Assembly (NCBI GenBank): GCA_017937025.1 | Contig: JAGBEJ010000002.1 | Location: forward strand, 248,001 to 312,000 | Origin: Paludibacteraceae bacterium | GTDB lineage: Bacteria; Bacteroidota; Bacteroidia; Bacteroidales; Paludibacteraceae | Reading direction: 5' to 3' | DNA length: 64,000 nt | Shown: piece after piece, positions 43,161 through 52,098 of the stretch | Position numbering within the stretch: the first letter of the stretch is position 1 | How the letters are laid out: each line of letters starts with the position of its first letter | Made by a program: the position numbers and the translations under genes | Notes under the pieces: model-generated | What the model was told of the DNA's origin: nothing | Seen by the model: the letters and a program-made list of their open reading frames with translations, nothing else | Database searches by the model: none

Positions 43161-45617
43161 TTATTCCTGGTAATAAACTCTTCTGACACGAGGAGAAACC
43201 GACGTCAGAATCTCGTATGATATGGTGCCGAGCTGCTTCGCCATGTTCATTATGGAATGTCCCTTGCCGAAGATTGTGACCACATCGCCCTCCTTGGCGT
43301 CAACGCCCGTGAGGTCTATCATGCAGACGTCCATGCAGATATTGCCTACGATAGGCACGAGCTTGCCGTTGACCATGACGCTGTACGCGCGGTTGCCGAG
43401 GTGGCGGTCCAGTCCGTCGGCATATCCGATAGGTATTGCGCCGATGACGCTATCCTTGGCCAGTTTGCCGTTGCGGCAGTAGCTGACTGTCTCGGAAGCT
43501 GGCACCTTGCGTATCTGCAATATGACGGTCTTGAGCGTGCAAGCCTCCTCAAGGCGCGAGTTGTCCACGGCGCTGAATCCGTAATGACCGATGCCGAGGC
43601 GCACCATGTCGAACTGGTACTGAGGGAATCGCTCTATGCCAGCCGAGTTGAGTATGTGGCGCAGCACCTTGTGGTCGAACGCCTTGTCGAACTTGTCGGC
43701 CACGCTCTTGAAGCGGCGCACCTGCTCCTCGGTGAAGTCGTCGAAACGCTCCTCGTCGCTGCCCACGAAATGCGAGAACACCGAACGCACCAGAAGCGCG
43801 TCCTTCGCCTTCAGTCTCTTTATCAGTTCATCAGCCTCATCCAGCTCGAATCCGAGACGGCTCATGCCTGTGTTTATCTTTATGTGTACAGGATATTTCT
43901 TTACGCCCTGGCGTTCAGCCTCATCAATAAACGCTTCAAGCATCGAGAAGCTGTAAATCTCAGGCTCCAGGTGGTAGTCTATAATCTTGCCGAGTCCGCC
44001 TATCTCAGGATTCATGACGATGATAGGCACGCTGATGCCCTCGTTGCGGAGAGTCGCGCCCTCGTCAGCCACAGCCACAGCCAGATAGTCGCATCCGTGC
44101 TGCTGCAAAGCTCTTGACACAGCCACGTCGCCCGAGCCGTAAGCGTTCGCCTTAACCATGTGCACCATCTTGGTTTCCGGTTTGAGGAACGAGCGGAAGT
44201 AATCGACGTTATGGAGTATCGCGTTTATGTCAACCTCGAGTGTGGTCTGGTGTACAATGGACGAAATCTTCGCCGACACGTCCTCGAAACGGAACGAGCG
44301 CGCGCCCTTGAGCAGCACAGCCTCGTTCTTCAGCTCGGTCAGCACGTTGGACTCCAACAAATCGCGTGTCGAAGCATAGAAACTCTTTTCGGCAATGTTG
44401 AAGAGATTGGCGTTCGCCGAAATCTCCGGTCCAACGCCGATGAGACGCTCCACCGCCTTGTTTTTCAGCAGTTCGGCCACCGACATATACAGCGAGACAG
44501 TGTCCTTGCCGCTCTGGAATATGTCGGACAGGATTATGGTTTTCTTCAGTTTCTTGGCCTCGGCCTGTGACTTCAGGAAGTCAAGGGCTATGGAGAGCGA
44601 GTCGAAGTCGGAGTTGTAGGAGTCGTTTATGACGAGACATCCATTCTCGCCGTTCTTCACCTCAAGGCGCATGGCTACAGATTTCAGTGTCGTGAAGCGC
44701 TTGGCTATCTCGTCGGGGTCTGTGCCTAACCAGAGCATGAAGCAAAGGCAGTTCATGGCGTTCTCCACCGAGGCGTTGTCGCCGAAAGGCAGAGTCAGCT
44801 CATGCTCCTTGTTCTTGTATTTATACTTTATGTCGTAGCCGTTGGCTGTGTTGCCTGCAGAAAGCAACTTGACTGTCGTTCCGGCAGCCTTGCCCCAAGT
44901 GAAATGCTCGGCTTTGAGGTCGGCCTGAGCCACGGCTATGTCCAGCAGTTTGTCGTCCTTGCCGTAGATGACAACGTCGGCTGTGGCGAAAAGGCGGAGC
45001 TTCTGCTCGCACTTCTCCTTGAGCGACGCGAAGTTCTCTTGATGCGCCTCGCCGAGGTGTGTAAATATGCCTACTGTCGGCTTTATGATGCAGGCGAGCT
45101 TGTCCATCTCGCCCGGCTTCGAGATGCCGGCCTCGATGATGGCGAGCTCGGTCTGCTCGTCGATTTCAAGCACCGAGAGCGGCACACCTATCTGCGAGTT
45201 GTAGCTTCGTGGCGAGCGTGTCACCTTCTTGTCGTCGCCTATGAGCTGGCTTATCCACTCCTTGACTATCGTCTTGCCGTTGCTGCCGGTCACACCCAGC
45301 ACAGGGATATTGAACTTGGCGCGGTGATAGGCGGCGAACTTCTGCATCGCCTTCAGCGGGTCGGGTGTGACAAGGAAATTCGCTCCGTCGCAGACAACAG
45401 ACTCATCGCTTATGATAAAAGACTTGACACCGACAGAAATCAAGTCCTTGACGTAGCGGTGACCGTCATTGCGAGATGTCTTTATCGCAACAAAAATAGA
45501 ACCCGAAGGATATGAAACCGTACGACTGTCGGTTATCACATAGGAAACCATAGCCGAGCCGTCACCAATGAGCTTTGCGCCAGTGACTTTGGCTATTTCT
45601 TCAAGAAGATACTTCAT
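43161..45617 (-). CDS. Bifunctional MurF ligase and alanine racemase
   Basis: This 818-residue fusion joins a UDP-MurNAc-tripeptide:D-Ala-D-Ala ligase (about residues 1-445; ATP-binding GVTGSNGKTIVKEW, AIIEAGISKPGEM, VINDSYNSDFDS) to a PLP-dependent alanine racemase (450-818; PLP lysine in MVKANAYGSGDVA, HIKINTGMSRLGF, catalytic Tyr in IGYADGLDRHLGN and GNICMDVCMIDLT). It makes D-alanine and adds D-Ala-D-Ala to the peptidoglycan precursor in the cytoplasm. The fusion is well known in Bacteroidetes. A weaker -7 box (TACCTTCG) lies at 45651-45658 on the minus strand. The UspA-like gene follows 3 nt downstream. Confidence 0.95.
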   Translation of the reverse strand: MKYLLEEIAKVTGAKLIGDGSAMVSYVITDSRTVSYPSGSIFVAIKTSRNDGHRYVKDLISVGVKSFIISDESVVCDGANFLVTPDPLKAMQKFAAYHRAKFNIPVLGVTGSNGKTIVKEWISQLIGDDKKVTRSPRSYNSQIGVPLSVLEIDEQTELAIIEAGISKPGEMDKLACIIKPTVGIFTHLGEAHQENFASLKEKCEQKLRLFATADVVIYGKDDKLLDIAVAQADLKAEHFTWGKAAGTTVKLLSAGNTANGYDIKYKYKNKEHELTLPFGDNASVENAMNCLCFMLWLGTDPDEIAKRFTTLKSVAMRLEVKNGENGCLVINDSYNSDFDSLSIALDFLKSQAEAKKLKKTIILSDIFQSGKDTVSLYMSVAELLKNKAVERLIGVGPEISANANLFNIAEKSFYASTRDLLESNVLTELKNEAVLLKGARSFRFEDVSAKISSIVHQTTLEVDINAILHNVDYFRSFLKPETKMVHMVKANAYGSGDVAVSRALQQHGCDYLAVAVADEGATLRNEGISVPIIVMNPEIGGLGKIIDYHLEPEIYSFSMLEAFIDEAERQGVKKYPVHIKINTGMSRLGFELDEADELIKRLKAKDALLVRSVFSHFVGSDEERFDDFTEEQVRRFKSVADKFDKAFDHKVLRHILNSAGIERFPQYQFDMVRLGIGHYGFSAVDNSRLEEACTLKTVILQIRKVPASETVSYCRNGKLAKDSVIGAIPIGYADGLDRHLGNRAYSVMVNGKLVPIVGNICMDVCMIDLTGVDAKEGDVVTIFGKGHSIMNMAKQLGTISYEILTSVSPRVRRVYYQE

Positions 45618-45665
45618 CTTATTAATTGATAATCATTCAACGAACCACGAAGGTAAGAATAATTA

Positions 45666-46445
45666 TCACTTGTTGTCGAGTTCCGGAGGAAATATCTCGT
45701 CCATAGTCAAGCCTGTGAGACTCGTCATTTTCTTGAAGAAATAAAGCACGATAGCGATGATGCACACAGCGAACGGCAGCACACAATAAGGGTACTTCAG
45801 ATACATGAGCTCGGCTATCTGCTCGTTAGTCGGCATAGGGTCAACGAGCACGATGACGGCAAGTATGTAGTGCGTGATTGCGGAAAAGACGAACGACAGG
45901 AAGAAAAGCCATGTCGTGACCTTGAACAAGTTCTTGAAGCGTTCTTCGTTGCCGTTGTTGTCCAACGCCGCCGACACTTTGTAAACGTCCATCAGACTGT
46001 CGTTGCACACCATGCGCACCAGCAACGGCGGACGCATCTTCAGTGTGAGAAGTATAAGAAGTCCCAGCACAAACGGAATGGCGGCGTCCTTTACCGCAAG
46101 CCACTGCGATGACAGCTCGAAGAGCCCGACAACCCCCGTGAGAAGCACTCCGACGATGCCAGCCATAGCCACAACGCTCGTTCTCTTGTGAATAATCCAG
46201 TTGACTATGAAATAACCCACAGGAAAAGAAAGCGACAACACAAGGGCATTGGCAGCCACCTGATTATGCGCCACACCAAGCTTGAACGGGAAAATGATGC
46301 CGTCGAAGTTGATGACATCGCAGAACAGCGAGTATTTGGTAAGGAAAAATATAGGTATAATGAAGTTGAGAAGGAAACTCAATATCGGGTTCCCCTTCTC
46401 CTTGGATGCGTACGCACGATTGGCGGCTCTAAGTTGTGCCTTCAT
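45666..46445 (-). CDS. VC0807-like integral membrane protein, copy A
   Basis: This 259-residue protein has six to seven transmembrane helices. The segment NPILSFLLNFIIPIFFLTKYS, the VGVLLTGVVGLFELSSQW core and MRPPLLVRMVCNDSLMDV are shared in order with the neighbouring gene product. VC0807-family proteins have no firm function; the name is from pattern recall. It has its own promoter at 46487 (minus) and lies 48 nt before murF-alr. It is probably an old tandem duplicate of copy B. Confidence 0.75.
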   Translation of the reverse strand: MKAQLRAANRAYASKEKGNPILSFLLNFIIPIFFLTKYSLFCDVINFDGIIFPFKLGVAHNQVAANALVLSLSFPVGYFIVNWIIHKRTSVVAMAGIVGVLLTGVVGLFELSSQWLAVKDAAIPFVLGLLILLTLKMRPPLLVRMVCNDSLMDVYKVSAALDNNGNEERFKNLFKVTTWLFFLSFVFSAITHYILAVIVLVDPMPTNEQIAELMYLKYPYCVLPFAVCIIAIVLYFFKKMTSLTGLTMDEIFPPELDNK

Positions 46446-46486
46446 TTACAAATATTTACCTATACTTTCCTTAATATAAAGAAAGT

Positions 46487-46494
46487 CAAATATA
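46487..46494 (-). promoter_or_regulatory. -7 element of membrane protein copy A
   Basis: TATATTTG on the minus strand matches TAnnTTTG, 41 nt before the ATG at 46445. Confidence 0.6.
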
Positions 46495-46559
46495 AATATT
46501 TTTTAGAAATCAGGTTAAAAAAATCAACAAAGAGGAACATTTTGGCAGATGAAAGTGAC

Positions 46560-47339
46560 TTATTCCGACTTGCAGTCTTTTTCACCAGCCTTTTCTTTGC
46601 TGTCAAGGTCTATGTTGAAAAGCTGCTCGAACTCAAGCCCGGTGAGCTTGGATAGGCGGTTGTAAACATAAAAAAGGGCGAAGACCAGCACTATGGTCGA
46701 TGGCAAGGCGATGACAGGATAAGACAGAGCCGTCATGCGCGCCATCTCCTCGGCGAACTCCGGAGTGCCGGAAGGGCTGTGTATGAGGTATTTGGCGAGA
46801 CCGAAGTTCAACACTGTGGAAACGAGGAACGACGCCGCCACCATGTATGACGCGCGCACAAGCATGCGATCCACTTCCTTGGTGTTGTCCTTTTCGCTCA
46901 GGCGGCTGTTTATCAGCTCCATGTTCATCAGGTCCTCGTTGTAGAGCAACTTCTTGACAAGCGGATAAGGCGTCTTCATGGAAATGAGCACGGCGAGGCA
47001 GATAATCAGCGGCACGCTCGCTTCCTTGTAGGCTATCAGCTCGCTCGGGAACTCGAACACGCCGATAATGCCGGTGAGCAGCACGCTGACAAAACCGAGT
47101 ATGGAGATGAAGTTCGCCTTATGCTCCTTGCGCCAGTCCCAGATGAAATAAGCCAGCGGAAAGGCAAGCGCCACCACGAGTCCGAGCTTAGGGCCGAGGT
47201 AGTTGTCGTTGCTGAACTTGGAGAGTATGACCACAGGAACGACGATGTTGAACAGAATGTTCACAAGCGGATTCTGCTTCTTTTTCTTCTTTTTGTCTGC
47301 GGCTGCGGCTGCGGCAGCCTGCTCGTTGGTGTTGCTCAT
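46560..47339 (-). CDS. VC0807-like integral membrane protein, copy B
   Basis: This 259-residue protein has six to seven transmembrane helices and aligns with copy A over its length: NPLVNILFNIVVPVVILSKFS, VSVLLTGIIGVFEFPSEL, MKTPYPLVKKLLYNEDLM and a similar acidic tail after SKLTGLEFEQLF (copy A: TSLTGLTMDEIF). The N-terminus has a run of Ala followed by Lys (AAAAAAADKKKKKK pattern). It starts 15 nt after the GSCFA gene and is likely co-transcribed with it. Equal length and shared end motifs show tandem duplication. Confidence 0.75.
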   Translation of the reverse strand: MSNTNEQAAAAAAADKKKKKKQNPLVNILFNIVVPVVILSKFSNDNYLGPKLGLVVALAFPLAYFIWDWRKEHKANFISILGFVSVLLTGIIGVFEFPSELIAYKEASVPLIICLAVLISMKTPYPLVKKLLYNEDLMNMELINSRLSEKDNTKEVDRMLVRASYMVAASFLVSTVLNFGLAKYLIHSPSGTPEFAEEMARMTALSYPVIALPSTIVLVFALFYVYNRLSKLTGLEFEQLFNIDLDSKEKAGEKDCKSE

Positions 47340-47354
47340 TATATTATCGTGTTT

Positions 47355-48344
47355 TTATTCTATGCGTTTATTCAAATCAGAAATGTCGCCGGAGAGGTCA
47401 ACTTCCTTGTGCTGCGAGGCGAACGACTGGAACTTGCTCAGCAGCGACTTGAGGAAAGACTTGTAATTCTCGTCGGAAGTCAACGGACGATGCGAGAGCG
47501 AGCGTGTCAGCTTGCGCACATCGGCGGCAAGTGTGGCAGTCGGAGCCGTGAAGTAGCGTTCGCAGAAAGCCGAGAACACATAATCGACAGCCACAGGCGA
47601 CGGATGCGCCATGTCGTCGGCGTAGAAGCGGTAGTCGCGCAGGTCATCGACGAGCAGTTCGTAGGCTGGAAAATAGTCGCAGCCGAAAGTCTCGCACAGC
47701 CTGTCGACAGCCAGATGCAGCGTGGCTTTGGAGAGCGTGTTCTCGTGCGCGCCGTCCTTGAAGTGGCGCACAGGGCTGACCGTCAGGATTATCTTCATGT
47801 CCGAGTTCAACGCGCGCAACTCGCTTATCGCTCCGCCAAGCGCATCGACAGCCTCGTCAACCGATATTCTGCGGCGGCGGAACAAGTCGGGGCTCTGCTT
47901 ATGGCAATTAGCCACTACCCTGCCCGTCTCCTTCAGTTCATACACCCACGCCGTGCCCAAGGTTACGACGAGCGTCGTCACCTTCGACAAATCCACAGCA
48001 TCAATAGACGAGTTGATGGCGTCAAGGCATTCCTGCTGCTCGGCACGCGAGAAGCGCGAGTGATGCATCCAGCTGTGGTAAAGGTTCTCGCTATAAAAAA
48101 GGTCGGCCCCCGCAAACCTCTGCCCTGTGGCGAGGATATGGAGAGCCGACGATATAGACAACGGATTATATAATATGCCGAACGGATTGACCGTCACGTG
48201 CAAACGGGACTGCGAGAGGCGCTCAGCCACATTCTCGGCGAAGCACGAACCGATGGAAAGGATATTGTCCTGATATCCGATGCTGAAGTCCGACTTGCCT
48301 ACCGGAAATGTGAGGCGGAACTGCGAGTCTGCGTTTGTAGCCAT
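47355..48344 (-). CDS. GSCFA domain protein
   Basis: This 329-residue protein has the name-giving GSCFA motif (ILSIGSCFAENVAERL, about residues 29-44), NPFGILYNPLSI, TLGTAWVYE and SPVRHFKDGAHENTLSK, with YADDMAHPSPVAVDYV near the end. GSCFA proteins are SGNH-like putative hydrolases or acyltransferases of unknown substrate; the conserved Ser, Asp and His support an esterase-type site. In Bacteroidales they often neighbour murF-alr, as here, suggesting a cell-wall role. Its promoter is at 48378-48385. Confidence 0.88.
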   Translation of the reverse strand: MATNADSQFRLTFPVGKSDFSIGYQDNILSIGSCFAENVAERLSQSRLHVTVNPFGILYNPLSISSALHILATGQRFAGADLFYSENLYHSWMHHSRFSRAEQQECLDAINSSIDAVDLSKVTTLVVTLGTAWVYELKETGRVVANCHKQSPDLFRRRRISVDEAVDALGGAISELRALNSDMKIILTVSPVRHFKDGAHENTLSKATLHLAVDRLCETFGCDYFPAYELLVDDLRDYRFYADDMAHPSPVAVDYVFSAFCERYFTAPTATLAADVRKLTRSLSHRPLTSDENYKSFLKSLLSKFQSFASQHKEVDLSGDISDLNKRIE

Positions 48345-48377
48345 TATATAAACTTCTTGCTTAGTTTTAAATCACCG

Positions 48378-48385
48378 CAAAGGTA
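48378..48385 (-). promoter_or_regulatory. -7 element of the GSCFA operon
   Basis: TACCTTTG followed by CGG on the minus strand matches TAnnTTTG, 33 nt before the ATG at 48344. Confidence 0.65.
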
Positions 48386-48407
48386 ATAAAAGAAAGCAAA
48401 AAGCGCA

Positions 48408-48887
48408 TTACTCAAGAATCTTGACCGAGAACGCCTTGTAGAACTGCCACCCGGCAGCATCGGTGACACGCACGACGAAATGATAGTCGCCGGTGTCGAT
48501 GTCATCGGGTATCGGTATGTCAACATAAGCGTCATAGGCCGCCGAGTTCGCCGGTATGGAGAACGACTCGTTGTAAACCCACACTTTCGACGTGGCAGAC
48601 TTCACTGGGTCGAGCTCGCAGTCGGTGGCGGAAGTGCCGTGGCTGTGATGCTCGAAGTTGTTGTGCACCTCGATGTTGAAGTTGCCAAGCTCGACATTGT
48701 CGGTGAACAAGGCGTGGAAATGTATCGTCTCGCCACGGTAGAAGCGGTCGCACTCCACTGGCGACGCCGTCGTCAGCGTGTCGGAGATGACCGGGTAAGC
48801 GATGTCCTTGCTGTCCGAGTCGCCGCACGAGGCAAGCGACACAAACATCAGCGACAAGACAAAAACACAAAAATGTCTGATTCTCAT
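48408..48887 (-). CDS. DUF4625-type lipoprotein, second copy
   Basis: This 159-residue lipoprotein has a signal peptide with lipobox SLASC and a beta-sandwich domain. The histidine-rich stretch HNNFEHHSHGTSATDCELD (about residues 80-98) and DTGDYHFVVRVTDAAG are typical of DUF4625. Such proteins are found beside TonB receptors in Bacteroidales; the histidine cluster suggests metal binding. It is the last gene of the four-gene operon, 19 nt after the first copy. Confidence 0.8.
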   Translation of the reverse strand: MRIRHFCVFVLSLMFVSLASCGDSDSKDIAYPVISDTLTTASPVECDRFYRGETIHFHALFTDNVELGNFNIEVHNNFEHHSHGTSATDCELDPVKSATSKVWVYNESFSIPANSAAYDAYVDIPIPDDIDTGDYHFVVRVTDAAGWQFYKAFSVKILE

Positions 48888-48906
48888 ATTTATAAGTTTT
48901 TACGGG

Positions 48907-49326
48907 TTATTCCTCCTCAAGTCCGAGCTCACTTTCGACAGTGGTTTTCTGTCCGTGCTTGTCGGTCACAGTGAGGCTAAGTTTATAATCCGCCACAGTT
49001 GCGACATCGGCTATGACGACGTTGCGGACATGGAAGTGAACTCCCTCTGTGGCTCTCACGCCAGCGTAAGTTTCGCTGTCCGAGTAGGAGTCGCCCACCT
49101 GGTTGCCGTCCTTGTCCAGCACAACGGCGCTGACAGACGCGATAAGTCCGTCGGCGTTGATCGTAGCCTGCACACAGACCTCGTTCTCAGCAGCCTCGTA
49201 GTTGGCTTCTGTCAGTGTCACCACTGGAGCCGCAGTCTTGTCATCATCATCGTTGCAAGCTGTCATTACAAATGAAAAAGAAATCGAAAGAAATGCTATT
49301 AATGCTGATTTGATGTTTGTTTTCAT
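48907..49326 (-). CDS. DUF4625-like lipoprotein, first copy
   Basis: This 139-residue lipoprotein has a signal peptide with lipobox VMTAC followed by an acidic NDDDD run (typical of surface-exposed Bacteroidetes lipoproteins), then a beta-sandwich with TEGVHFHVRNVVIADV and DYKLSLTVTDKHGQ. It shares layout with the next gene product but has fewer histidines. It lies 37 nt after the TonB receptor gene, so it is a candidate surface lipoprotein partner of that receptor. Confidence 0.78.
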   Translation of the reverse strand: MKTNIKSALIAFLSISFSFVMTACNDDDDKTAAPVVTLTEANYEAAENEVCVQATINADGLIASVSAVVLDKDGNQVGDSYSDSETYAGVRATEGVHFHVRNVVIADVATVADYKLSLTVTDKHGQKTTVESELGLEEE

Positions 49327-49363
49327 TGTTTTAATAAATTATGAGCATTGCTCTGTTTAACGT

Positions 49364-51532
49364 TTAAAACTCGAAGGATAGCATCGCCTGCACGTTTATG
49401 CCAGGCTCCGGCACACCTATGAGCCGGTAATAGCTCGTGTGGTCGTAATATCGGCGGTTGAGCAGATTCTCGGCGCGCAGATTGGCGGAAAGCACGTAAT
49501 CCTTGATGCGGAAAGCCTTGCCAGCCGAAGCGTTGAGCGTCCAGTAACCATCGGTAGGCAGTTCCGGCGGCACAATCTCGTCCTGGTCGCCCACGATGCG
49601 GACATTCACCGCCACGAAGCCGTCCATTCTCCTGCCGAACTTGTACTTGCACTCTGCCTCAGCCGACCACGGAGTGGAGAACGGCAGCGTGTAGCCCTTC
49701 TTGCTGCCCGACAGCTGACGAGCGTACAAGTATTCTCCCTTAACCGAAGCCTCAAGGAAACGGCAGAACGAATACGCGACCTGCGCCTCCGCTCCCCACC
49801 GCCACACACGAGCCTGGGTGTAATTATAAAGCTGCATACCCTCGATGTAATCCGGTGTGGGATTGAGGTATATGTAGTTTGGAAAGTAGTTGACATAGGG
49901 GTCTATCTCCACTGTCAGATGCTTGTTCTGGAATATCACGCTTGCGTCCAGCTGATACGACACCTCCGGCGAAAGCGACGAATTGCCCTGCTCGTAGCGG
50001 AAAAGCTGGTAGCTAATGCCGTTGCATCCGAGCTCCTTGGCAGTAGGCACGCGAAAACCCTTGCCTACATTCGCCTTGAGTATCCATCCGGCATTGTCAT
50101 AGACCACGCCAGCCGACCACGTCAATGCGTTGAACATGCCGTCCATCGCCTGGGAACGCTCCACGTAAAGCGAGTCCGGCGAGCCGCTGCCGACGGGCGA
50201 CTTGTACCAGTCACGATAGGAATGTATCGAAACGCGCGAAAGGTCGTAGCGCAAGCCGGCGTTAAGCGACAGATGCGGTGTCACGTCCATCTTGTCCGAT
50301 GCGAACACGGCCGCCGACAACACCTCGAAGTCCGGAATGATGAATCCCCATCCACCTATGCGGTTGTGCTGGAACTCGCCCGACACACCAGCCTGCAACT
50401 CATTGGCGTGAGGCAGCCGCATGCGGAACATGGCGTTGAGCGATGCGTTGTTCTTGCGGAACTCACGCTCCGTAGTGCCCTGCGGCTTAGGCATATAGCC
50501 GTGCGACACTGCCTCGGAACACTCCCGGCGGAAATCGTTCTGCCACGCCGCATCAACGCTTAATGACGAGCCGCCGGACGCAAACCTGTAGTCCGTGTGG
50601 CTGAGCAGCGTCAGGTGGTTCACTGTCTGGCACGGCAGGTCGATGTCGCGCGAATGCGAGTCGTAGTCGATGGACGAGAGGCGCACCTCCAGCCCATGGG
50701 CATTGGCGAAGAATCCGCTCCGCGAGTAGGAGTCGGAAATCTTGACATCGCTGCGCAGCCGGCGCGAGATGTAGCCGAGACGCAGATGCGCCGAAGCCTC
50801 GTTGCCGGCGGTATTGCGCAGTCGGCCGTTCTTCAGGCGGATGTTGTATGAGTTGTATGTTATGCTGTCGGCCGGCACACGATAGTCGGCATACGACACG
50901 GCTGTCAGTCCGCCCTTGTAGAAGAACCTGCCGTATCTGCCGCCAACTCTGCCCGACAGCCCGACGGCGTCGCTGTTGCTGCGGTAGAAGACCGAGACTT
51001 TGCCCTCGAGCGTGTCCACCGGCAAAGAGTTGGTGTAAAGCCTGAGCAATCCGCCCACGGCGTCTGAGCCGGCTATGAGCGCCGACGGTCCTTTCAGCAC
51101 CTCCGCCCTGTCCACCGAGAACTGGTCGATGTCCAGTCCGTGGTCGTCGGCCCACTGTTGTCCGTCGTGCTTCACGCCGTCCACCGTCACCACCACACGG
51201 TTGAGCCCCAGCCCTCGGACTATCGGCTTGGACTGCGATGAGCCTATGGTGCTTGCCTTCACCCCAGGCACAGCCTGAAGCGTCTGCATGAGCGACGACG
51301 ACAGATTGTCGGTTATGAAACCCTGCCCTATCTGCGTGCCAGTCTGCGAGAAGTCCTTCTGATACTCCACCGACGACTGCCCGTACACGAAGATGTCGTC
51401 GAGCATGACGTTCCTCAACGCCGAGTCCGGCAAAGCGCTCTGCGCACAGCACAGCGACGGCATAGCCAACACAACGGCATAACAACAAGACACGGCAAGC
51501 CAACGGCAAGCCATGCGTATTTTGTAATACAT
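49364..51532 (-). CDS. TonB-dependent receptor, probable metal uptake
   Basis: This 722-residue protein has a signal peptide ending near CCAQS, a plug (DDIFVYGQSSVEYQKDF, SKPIVRGLGLNRVVVTVDGV, DRAEVLKGPSALIAGSDAVGG) and a barrel ending in SFEF. No SusC-type extension is present. The plug loop KHDGQQWADDHGLDIDQF is His/Asp-rich as in ZnuD-type receptors. Neighbours are a Cys/His-rich membrane protein upstream (60 nt) and two DUF4625 lipoproteins downstream. Zinc or copper import is the best guess; the exact metal is not shown. Confidence 0.87.
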   Translation of the reverse strand: MYYKIRMACRWLAVSCCYAVVLAMPSLCCAQSALPDSALRNVMLDDIFVYGQSSVEYQKDFSQTGTQIGQGFITDNLSSSLMQTLQAVPGVKASTIGSSQSKPIVRGLGLNRVVVTVDGVKHDGQQWADDHGLDIDQFSVDRAEVLKGPSALIAGSDAVGGLLRLYTNSLPVDTLEGKVSVFYRSNSDAVGLSGRVGGRYGRFFYKGGLTAVSYADYRVPADSITYNSYNIRLKNGRLRNTAGNEASAHLRLGYISRRLRSDVKISDSYSRSGFFANAHGLEVRLSSIDYDSHSRDIDLPCQTVNHLTLLSHTDYRFASGGSSLSVDAAWQNDFRRECSEAVSHGYMPKPQGTTEREFRKNNASLNAMFRMRLPHANELQAGVSGEFQHNRIGGWGFIIPDFEVLSAAVFASDKMDVTPHLSLNAGLRYDLSRVSIHSYRDWYKSPVGSGSPDSLYVERSQAMDGMFNALTWSAGVVYDNAGWILKANVGKGFRVPTAKELGCNGISYQLFRYEQGNSSLSPEVSYQLDASVIFQNKHLTVEIDPYVNYFPNYIYLNPTPDYIEGMQLYNYTQARVWRWGAEAQVAYSFCRFLEASVKGEYLYARQLSGSKKGYTLPFSTPWSAEAECKYKFGRRMDGFVAVNVRIVGDQDEIVPPELPTDGYWTLNASAGKAFRIKDYVLSANLRAENLLNRRYYDHTSYYRLIGVPEPGINVQAMLSFEF

Positions 51533-51592
51533 TTACCTGTGAATTAAGTTGTTACTACTTTCCTTGCCCGTATTATCAACGGACGCGATAAT

Positions 51593-51937
51593 TTACAAAG
51601 CAGCAACGGGAGGCGCGCGAGGCGATGCGGCAAAGTACGCCACGATGACGGCACGGTCCGCATGCAACGCAACATTAGAAACGAAAGGCAGAGCCAATGC
51701 CGAAAGCGACAAGACCACCGACACACAGAAAGGCGTGTGCAGGAAGTGGCAGAACTCGCATTCGTGAGCCGAATCGGTCTGCTGGTCGATGTGCAGCGGG
51801 TGCGCTATATGGTGCTGGCACTCGTAGCACAGGACGCAGACTTCGGCGTGACGGTGAAACGACGCGATGGCGAGCGCAGGCAGGAATACCGCCAGCAGCA
51901 GTGCTGAAAAAATATGTCGTCTTTGCTCAGCCTTCAT
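51593..51937 (-). CDS. Small Cys/His-rich membrane protein
   Basis: This 114-residue protein has two hydrophobic helices (about residues 9-25 and 72-89) enclosing a 45-residue loop crowded with metal ligands: FHRHAEVCVLCYECQHHIAH, HPLH and HECEFCHFLH. CxxCxxC and HxxH spacing suggests zinc or copper binding outside the inner membrane. The start at 51937 is chosen because the -7 box lies at 51948-51955; a longer open frame begins upstream of the promoter. The 5' leader would be only a few nucleotides. It heads the receptor-lipoprotein operon and resembles DUF2946-type proteins of metal-uptake loci. Confidence 0.72.
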   Translation of the reverse strand: MKAEQRRHIFSALLLAVFLPALAIASFHRHAEVCVLCYECQHHIAHPLHIDQQTDSAHECEFCHFLHTPFCVSVVLSLSALALPFVSNVALHADRAVIVAYFAASPRAPPVAAL

Positions 51938-51947
51938 TTTAGAGGCG

Positions 51948-51955
51948 CAAAGATA
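51948..51955 (-). promoter_or_regulatory. -7 element of the metal-uptake operon
   Basis: TATCTTTG followed by CGCC on the minus strand, 10 nt before the ATG at 51937. TGGCATT (51973-51979) and AGTGCCA (52002-52008) flank the upstream region as an imperfect inverted repeat that might bind a regulator. Confidence 0.6.
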
Positions 51956-52039
51956 GTACATTTCGCGGAAATTGGCATTAAATGACACGAACACACAAGT
52001 TAGTGCCACTTTTTTTGCTGCATAATAGATAAAGATTAC

Positions 52040-52047
52040 TATCTTTG
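52040..52047 (+). promoter_or_regulatory. -7 element of the paaK-iorAB operon
   Basis: TATCTTTG matches TAnnTTTG, 51 nt before the paaK ATG; it is divergent from the metal-uptake promoter. Confidence 0.65.
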
Positions 52048-52098
52048 GGGTTATTTTCCGAAAATCTATAAAACATTAAGATAACAGAACTTTAAATA

